A DNA stretch of 24,584 nt from CAYMTV01 sp964393525 (GTDB lineage: Bacteria; Patescibacteriota; Microgenomatia; Daviesbacterales; UBA10151), in contig CAYMTV010000015.1 of NCBI GenBank assembly GCA_964393525.1, positions 1 to 24,584 on the forward strand, given 5' to 3'. Shown here one piece after another: positions 21,130-24,584 of this stretch. The first letter of the stretch is position 1, and every line of letters begins with the position of its first letter. The notes under the pieces were generated by a model, which saw nothing but the letters and a program-made list of their open reading frames with translations, was not told where the DNA came from and ran no database searches. Both the position numbers and the translations under genes were made by a program.

Positions 21130-21823
21130 AAGTTTTCTCCTTTCCCAAAATATTGAACGATCGATCACTTTTTTGAGCGAAGCGAGAAAGAGCTTGCTCA
21201 TTTTGGGAATTTTGACTTGCTTGTTTAACCAATAATATGAATTTTTTAATCTTAGTCATATCCTTTATTCCCTCTGTTTCAACTCCTGATGAAACATCAA
21301 CCGCAAAGGGTTTAACAGTTTCAAGAATTTGCCCAATATTTTCCGGTGTCAAACCTCCTGCTAAAAAGAGCGGGTATTCTTCTGCTAGAATTTTAACTTT
21401 GGCAGGGTTTAGTATTTCTCCTTCTCCTCTTTTTTCCCGATCAACCATGTAATAGCCAACTTGGTATTGGTCCATTTGTTCTTCAACTTCTTCAACATCA
21501 AAGTCTTGAGGAATCATAAAAGCTTTAATAACCGGCTTTCCTAAACTTTGGCAATATGTATTGTCTTCAGATCCATGCAGCTGAACTAAATCCAAACCTA
21601 CCTCCGCTACAATTTCTTTCACCCTCTCTACACTTTCGTTTTGGAAGACACCAACTATTTGCACCCGACCTTTTATCTGATCAACAATCTCTTTAGCTTT
21701 TTCCTTTTTTATATAATTTCTTGAGGTATGAACAAAATTAAATCCCAAAAATGAGGCACCTGCATTTATTGCAGTTAAAGCCGTATCTAAATTTTTAACC
21801 CCGCAAATTTTCACCTTAGTCAC
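21122..21823 (-). CDS. trpF: Phosphoribosylanthranilate isomerase with repeat-encoded C-terminal tail
   Basis: 233 aa, about 25-30 longer than usual. KICGVKN holds the catalytic Cys7, YYMVD the catalytic Asp128, and HTSRNYI the phosphate-side Arg35. FLAGGLTPENI and FAVDVSSGVETEG close the TIM barrel. It rearranges phosphoribosylanthranilate to CdRP. The family domain ends near KKFILLVKQAS (about 193-203). The rest (QNSQNEQALSRFAQKSDRSFNILGKEKTYG) is encoded by a palindromic element and its flank. The start is GTG at 21823, with a strong GGAGG 9 nt upstream. It overlaps the trpC stop by 8 nt and the trpB start by 8 nt, so it is translationally coupled to both. Confidence 0.96.
   Translation of the reverse strand: MTKVKICGVKNLDTALTAINAGASFLGFNFVHTSRNYIKKEKAKEIVDQIKGRVQIVGVFQNESVERVKEIVAEVGLDLVQLHGSEDNTYCQSLGKPVIKAFMIPQDFDVEEVEEQMDQYQVGYYMVDREKRGEGEILNPAKVKILAEEYPLFLAGGLTPENIGQILETVKPFAVDVSSGVETEGIKDMTKIKKFILLVKQASQNSQNEQALSRFAQKSDRSFNILGKEKTYG
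21142..21209. repeat. 68-bp inverted-repeat element in the trpF 3' end
   Basis: Perfect 10-bp inverted ends TTCCCAAAAT (21142-21151) and ATTTTGGGAA (21200-21209) enclose a second near-palindrome, TGAGCGAAGC / GCTTGCTCA. It encodes about 23 residues of the TrpF tail in frame. The trpB Shine-Dalgarno site lies at its edge. Confidence 0.75.
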
Positions 21824-22613
21824 CTGATAAAACCTCCTTTAAAAACCCTTTAACACCATCCGTTTGCATAAGTTTAGTGCCAATTAAAACCGCACTGGCC
21901 CCTGCATGCCTGTACATCCTAACCTGCTTTTTGGAATCCACTCCGGAAAACCCAAGCTTAACATAAGTTAAGGGGATCTTTTTCATTAATGCACAGGCAT
22001 AAGCCACATCCATATCAAAAGTATCCAGATCTCTTGCGTTCACTGCAATAATTTGAGTATTTGAATCCAAAGCTTTTTCCGCATCCTCAATGCTGTTTAT
22101 CTCAACCACCGGATCAAGTCCTACTTCCAAACAGATATCAACAAATTCCTTGAGCTGATCCTTTTCTAAAATCCTGGCAATTAAAAGTAAAGCATCTGCT
22201 CCCAGTGCTTTAGACTCATAGACCTGATATGGATCAACTACAAAGTCTTTATGTAAAAGCGGCAAATCTATAGTTGATTTAATCTTGGTAATTAAAGATA
22301 AGTCTCCTTTAAAAAAGGTTTTTTCGGTTACAACCGAAAGCGCATCAACCGAAGCTTTTTTGTACTCCTTAAGTTTTTTAGTCAAATCCTTCTCCGATCC
22401 CAAAATACCAGCATTTGGAGAAGCCAGTTTAATCTCGGCAATCACTCCGGTTTTTTTTAAACCGATTGCATAAATCTTAGTTAAAAATTTATGTGACAGG
22501 CTGCTTTTTTGCAAAACAATTTTCCGGTTTAATTTCTCGATCGAAGTTTCCTGTTTTCTTGCTTTAACCTGCCTTTTGGTTTTTTCTAAAATATCTTTTA
22601 AAACTTTATGCAT
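21816..22613 (-). CDS. trpC: Indole-3-glycerol phosphate synthase
   Basis: 265 aa. It closes the indole ring from CdRP with loss of CO2. GVIAEIKLASPNAG carries the catalytic Lys62, although the usual K-R/x-x-S-P-S reads K-L-A-S-P-N. LLHKDFVVDPYQVYESKALGADALLLIARIL holds the second catalytic Lys. EINSIEDAEKAL, VNARDLDTFDMDV and the phosphate loop LGFSGVDSKKQV follow. The ATG at 22613 is preferred to a GTG at 22622 because GAGGAG lies 10 nt before the ATG but only 1 nt before the GTG. With that start it overlaps the trpD stop by 8 nt. It is a free-standing enzyme, not fused to trpF. Confidence 0.96.
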   Translation of the reverse strand: MHKVLKDILEKTKRQVKARKQETSIEKLNRKIVLQKSSLSHKFLTKIYAIGLKKTGVIAEIKLASPNAGILGSEKDLTKKLKEYKKASVDALSVVTEKTFFKGDLSLITKIKSTIDLPLLHKDFVVDPYQVYESKALGADALLLIARILEKDQLKEFVDICLEVGLDPVVEINSIEDAEKALDSNTQIIAVNARDLDTFDMDVAYACALMKKIPLTYVKLGFSGVDSKKQVRMYRHAGASAVLIGTKLMQTDGVKGFLKEVLSGD

Positions 22614-23622
22614 ATTTCCCACTCTCCTCGATTAATTGCTTTAACGCTGTTTTGGCTTTGCCCGAGCTAATTGAATCTTTTGCTAATTTAATCCCTTCCC
22701 GAATATCTTTTGCCTTACCGGAAACCAGTAGTGCATAAGCACTATTTAAAACAACCGTATCTTTTTTAGCTCCATCTTCATCACCTAAAATTTCTTCTAT
22801 AATTTCTGCATTTTCCTTTGCATCCCCCCCTAAAACTTCACCAATTCCCATATTTTTAAATCCAAGTTCTTGGGGATTGATCACAACTGGCTTAATCTTA
22901 TTGCCTCTTATTTCAAACCCTTTGGTTTTCCCGGATAAACTAATCTCATCTACCCCGTCCCCTCCGGCAATCATCAGCAAATATTCATAATCAAGTTTTC
23001 CGGCAACTTTGGAAAGCTTCTTGGCAATTTCTATATTTGGCAGACCCATTAACATTCGCTTTACCCCCGCCGGATTTAAAAATGGCCCTAAAAAATTAAA
23101 GACAGTTCTAAAACCCAATTCCTTTCTGACCGGTGCAATCAGCTTCATTGCCGGGTGGAAAAGTGGGGCAAATAAAAAAACCATCCCAACATCCTTTAAA
23201 ACTTTTTGAGCAGTTTGGGATGTCAAGTTAATGTTGACGCCAAGTTCTTCTAAAACATCAGCACTGCCGCACTTTGAAGAGGCAGCTCTGTTACCGTGCT
23301 TGGCAACTTTTACTTCTGCGCCTGCAACTACCAGAGCAGAGGCTGTGGAGATATTAAATGTGCCTATCCCGTCCCCTCCTGTACCTACCACATCAATCGC
23401 ATCACTTCCTCCATTAACTTTTAGCATGTGCCTGCGCATACCTTTTACTAGACCCGCTACTTCATCAACAGTTTCGCCTTTCATTCTAAGCGCTGTCAAA
23501 ATCCCTCCGATTTGAGCCTGAGTAAATTCTCCCAAAGCTATGTGATCTATTAAATCTGCCGCTTCATCTGCAGCTAGATCATGCCTTTCTACTAATTTAT
23601 TTAAGTATTGTTTAGCGTCCAT
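22606..23622 (-). CDS. trpD: Anthranilate phosphoribosyltransferase
   Basis: 338 aa, normal length. It transfers phosphoribose from PRPP to anthranilate. DVVGTGGDGIGTFNISTASALVVAGA (77-102) is the PRPP/metal-binding glycine loop and following helix. KVAKHGNRAASSKCGSADVLEELG (105-128) is the anthranilate site signature. HPAMKLIAPVRKELGFRTVFNFLGPFLNPA and GGDGVDEISL complete the pattern. It overlaps the end of trpG by 11 nt and is not fused to it. No repeat insert is seen in this gene. Confidence 0.98.
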   Translation of the reverse strand: MDAKQYLNKLVERHDLAADEAADLIDHIALGEFTQAQIGGILTALRMKGETVDEVAGLVKGMRRHMLKVNGGSDAIDVVGTGGDGIGTFNISTASALVVAGAEVKVAKHGNRAASSKCGSADVLEELGVNINLTSQTAQKVLKDVGMVFLFAPLFHPAMKLIAPVRKELGFRTVFNFLGPFLNPAGVKRMLMGLPNIEIAKKLSKVAGKLDYEYLLMIAGGDGVDEISLSGKTKGFEIRGNKIKPVVINPQELGFKNMGIGEVLGGDAKENAEIIEEILGDEDGAKKDTVVLNSAYALLVSGKAKDIREGIKLAKDSISSGKAKTALKQLIEESGKYA

Positions 23623-24241
23623 CTTGAAAAAGGAAATTTTTTAAAATCTCCCTCCCTCCTTCTGTGGCAAATGATTCAGGGTGAAATTGGATTCCTTCAA
23701 TCGGATACTCCTTATGTCTAAGCCCCATTATATCCGCGTCTTCATCATCTACAGTAGCTGTAACCTCTAATACATCCGGCAAACTTTCCTTTTCGGCTAT
23801 AAGTGAATGATACCGCATGACTTCTAAGTCTTGAGGTAACCCCTTAAAAAGACCTTTTCCATCATGTTTGATTAGGCTTGTTTTTCCATGCATTGGTTTT
23901 TTAGCTTTGATTACTCTGCCTCCAAAGTAGTAAGCCATCCCCTGCATGCCTAAGCAGACGCCCAAAACAGGCACTTTTTGACCTATAATAGTCAAAACCC
24001 GGCTACATACTCCAAAATACTCCTTATCCGCTGGATTGCCCGGGCCTGGAGAGATGACAATCTTGTCATAATTCCTATCCTTAATCTCCTCTAAAGTCAG
24101 TTCATCATTTCTAACAACATTCACCTCATTTGAACTTTGCACTTTGAATTTTGCACTTTGAACTTCATTTAGGATCTCCCCTATATATTGATAGAGGTTA
24201 TAAGTAAAAGAGTCATAATTGTCGATAATTAGCACTTTCAT
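23612..24241 (-). CDS. trpG: Anthranilate synthase glutamine amidotransferase subunit, with tandem-repeat insert
   Basis: 209 aa. Class I glutamine amidotransferase giving ammonia to TrpE. IIDNYDSFTYNLYQYIGE (5-22) is the family start and SPGPGNP (64-70) the oxyanion strand. Cys96 lies in GVCLGMQ, and His187 and Glu189 in QFHPES. Residues 28-40 (QSAKFKVQSSNEV) interrupt the usual run into VVVRNDE. They are encoded by a tandem TTCAAAGTGCAAA repeat and flanked by a duplicated N-E-V. The enzyme should tolerate this because it falls in a surface loop after the first helix. It may also serve folate synthesis (PabA role), since no separate pabA is visible here. A GAAGGG, part of a repeat, lies 8 nt before the ATG. 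Confidence 0.96.
   Translation of the reverse strand: MKVLIIDNYDSFTYNLYQYIGEILNEVQSAKFKVQSSNEVNVVRNDELTLEEIKDRNYDKIVISPGPGNPADKEYFGVCSRVLTIIGQKVPVLGVCLGMQGMAYYFGGRVIKAKKPMHGKTSLIKHDGKGLFKGLPQDLEVMRYHSLIAEKESLPDVLEVTATVDDEDADIMGLRHKEYPIEGIQFHPESFATEGGREILKNFLFQDGR
24122..24160. repeat. Tandem repeat insert within trpG
   Basis: On the minus strand the unit TTCAAAGTGCAAA occurs twice in direct tandem, followed by a partial third unit, in frame with trpG. The segment is bordered by AATGAAGTT on one side and AATGAGGTG on the other (7 of 9 identical, both encoding N-E-V), which looks like a duplicated target. Confidence 0.75.
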
Positions 24242-24250
24242 ATTGTTTAC

Positions 24251-24283
24251 CCTTCGTAGCTTTAGCGAAGGAGGGCCTCCTTC
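24251..24283. repeat. Nested inverted repeats at the trpE-trpG junction
   Basis: CCTTCG (24251-24256) pairs with CGAAGG (24266-24271). GAAGGAGG (24267-24274) pairs with CCTCCTTC (24276-24283) across one base. The two structures are mutually exclusive. The element covers the last seven codons and stop of trpE and provides the GAAGGG upstream of the trpG ATG. Confidence 0.6.
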
Positions 24284-24584
24284 ATTGCCTGAAGTTTTCT
24301 TTGGATTTCATCATATTCTTTATCAGGCTCTGAATCATAAACTATCCCTCCGCAAGTTTGGGTATATGCATAATCACCTGAAATGAATAAGGATCTAATA
24401 CTTATGGCAAAAGTACAATCCCCGTTAAACCCAAAATGCCCAACCCCTCCTCCATAGGGACCTCTGGCTTCCTTTTCTAATCTATCTATAATTTTAATAG
24501 ATTCTATTTTTGGAGCACCGGTTAAGGTTCCTGCAGGAAAATTTGAAGCTAAGCTAGAAAACATATCCTCTTTAGGATCAATTA
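24262..24584 (-). CDS. trpE: Anthranilate synthase component I, C-terminal part (truncated by window edge)
   Basis: About 107 C-terminal residues are present; the frame continues through the right edge of the window without a stop. The methionine near 24564 is internal, not a start. FPAGTLTGAPKIESIKIIDRLE is the diagnostic chorismate-binding motif, followed by RGPYGGGVGHFGFNGDCTFAISIRS and CGGIVYDSEPDKEYDEIQRKLQAM. TrpE converts chorismate and ammonia to anthranilate. PabB shares this region; TrpE is preferred because the whole trp pathway follows in order. The feedback site lies in the missing N-terminal part. The stop codon lies in a small inverted repeat, 20 nt before trpG. Confidence 0.93.
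   Translation of the reverse strand, partial: IDPKEDMFSSLASNFPAGTLTGAPKIESIKIIDRLEKEARGPYGGGVGHFGFNGDCTFAISIRSLFISGDYAYTQTCGGIVYDSEPDKEYDEIQRKLQAMKEALLR

Noticed and set aside
21130..21201. N-terminal extension of TrpB from 21201
   Set aside because: It is repeat DNA within trpF, the Shine-Dalgarno site is placed for the ATG at 21129, and TrpB homology begins there.
1..24584. tRNA, rRNA, riboswitch or T-box elements
   Set aside because: No cloverleaf, rRNA-like or T-box-like segment was recognised by eye; all gaps are short. The leader of trpE lies outside the window.
1..24584. TGA read as an amino acid (recoded lineage)
   Set aside because: TGA serves as the natural stop of trpA and the 472-1398 gene, and Trp/Gly positions in conserved proteins use normal codons.

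Overview
The window is a very gene-dense, AT-rich bacterial segment. Almost all gaps are under about 110 bp, and several convergent genes overlap by 4-18 bp. Gene style (a ~767-aa PolA with no 3'-5' exonuclease domain, FtsH, EamA permease, GT4 glycosyltransferase, lineage-specific membrane proteins, many short repeats of the TTGTCATTCC / GCGAAGC kind) suggests a Patescibacteria/CPR genome, most likely the Microgenomates side. That placement is an inference from gene style and not a phylogeny. TGA is used as a stop (trpA and the 472-1398 gene), which argues against the recoded Gracilibacteria/Absconditabacteria.

Layout. 1-108: start of a truncated DHH-like gene on the minus strand, divergent from a small and a larger membrane protein (182-1398). 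1434-2573: a secreted glycoside-hydrolase-like protein (clan GH-A fold), converging on polA (2570-4873, minus). Behind polA lies an EamA permease plus a membrane-anchored paralogue of the same hydrolase (4907-6856, minus). 6933-8414: an alpha/beta hydrolase, divergent from a GT4 glycosyltransferase and a small membrane protein (8457-10066). 10049-11443: a divergent pair, a four-helix membrane protein and a glycosyltransferase-like protein. 11436-16624 (minus): a probable cluster encoding a 985-aa Ala/Gly/Arg-rich amphipathic-helix protein, a 110-aa helical protein and FtsH. 16747-17340: a Tat-type lipoprotein.

17333-24584 (minus): a tryptophan cluster in the order trpE(partial)-G-D-C-F-B-A, followed by trpS, a DUF2283-like gene and a tRNA-binding OB-fold gene. 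Every step from chorismate to tryptophan is encoded, plus the enzyme that charges tRNA-Trp. Genes trpG to trpB overlap by 8-11 nt and carry internal Shine-Dalgarno sites, so they look translationally coupled.

The most notable pattern is a set of short palindromic or tandem repeats lying inside coding sequence, in frame. polA carries up to four. A glycosyltransferase carries a triplicated 24-bp unit (three copies of NKASFLLR). trpG carries a tandem repeat flanked by a near-duplicate codon block. The 3' ends of trpF and trpA, and probably trpE, are made of repeat, and an inverted-repeat element fills the trpB-trpA gap. This resembles the Rickettsia palindromic elements in logic, though not visibly in sequence. 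A second pattern is that genes opening a transcription unit tend to have a TATAAT-like box 6-9 nt before the start codon (leaderless mRNA), whereas internal operon genes have Shine-Dalgarno sites.
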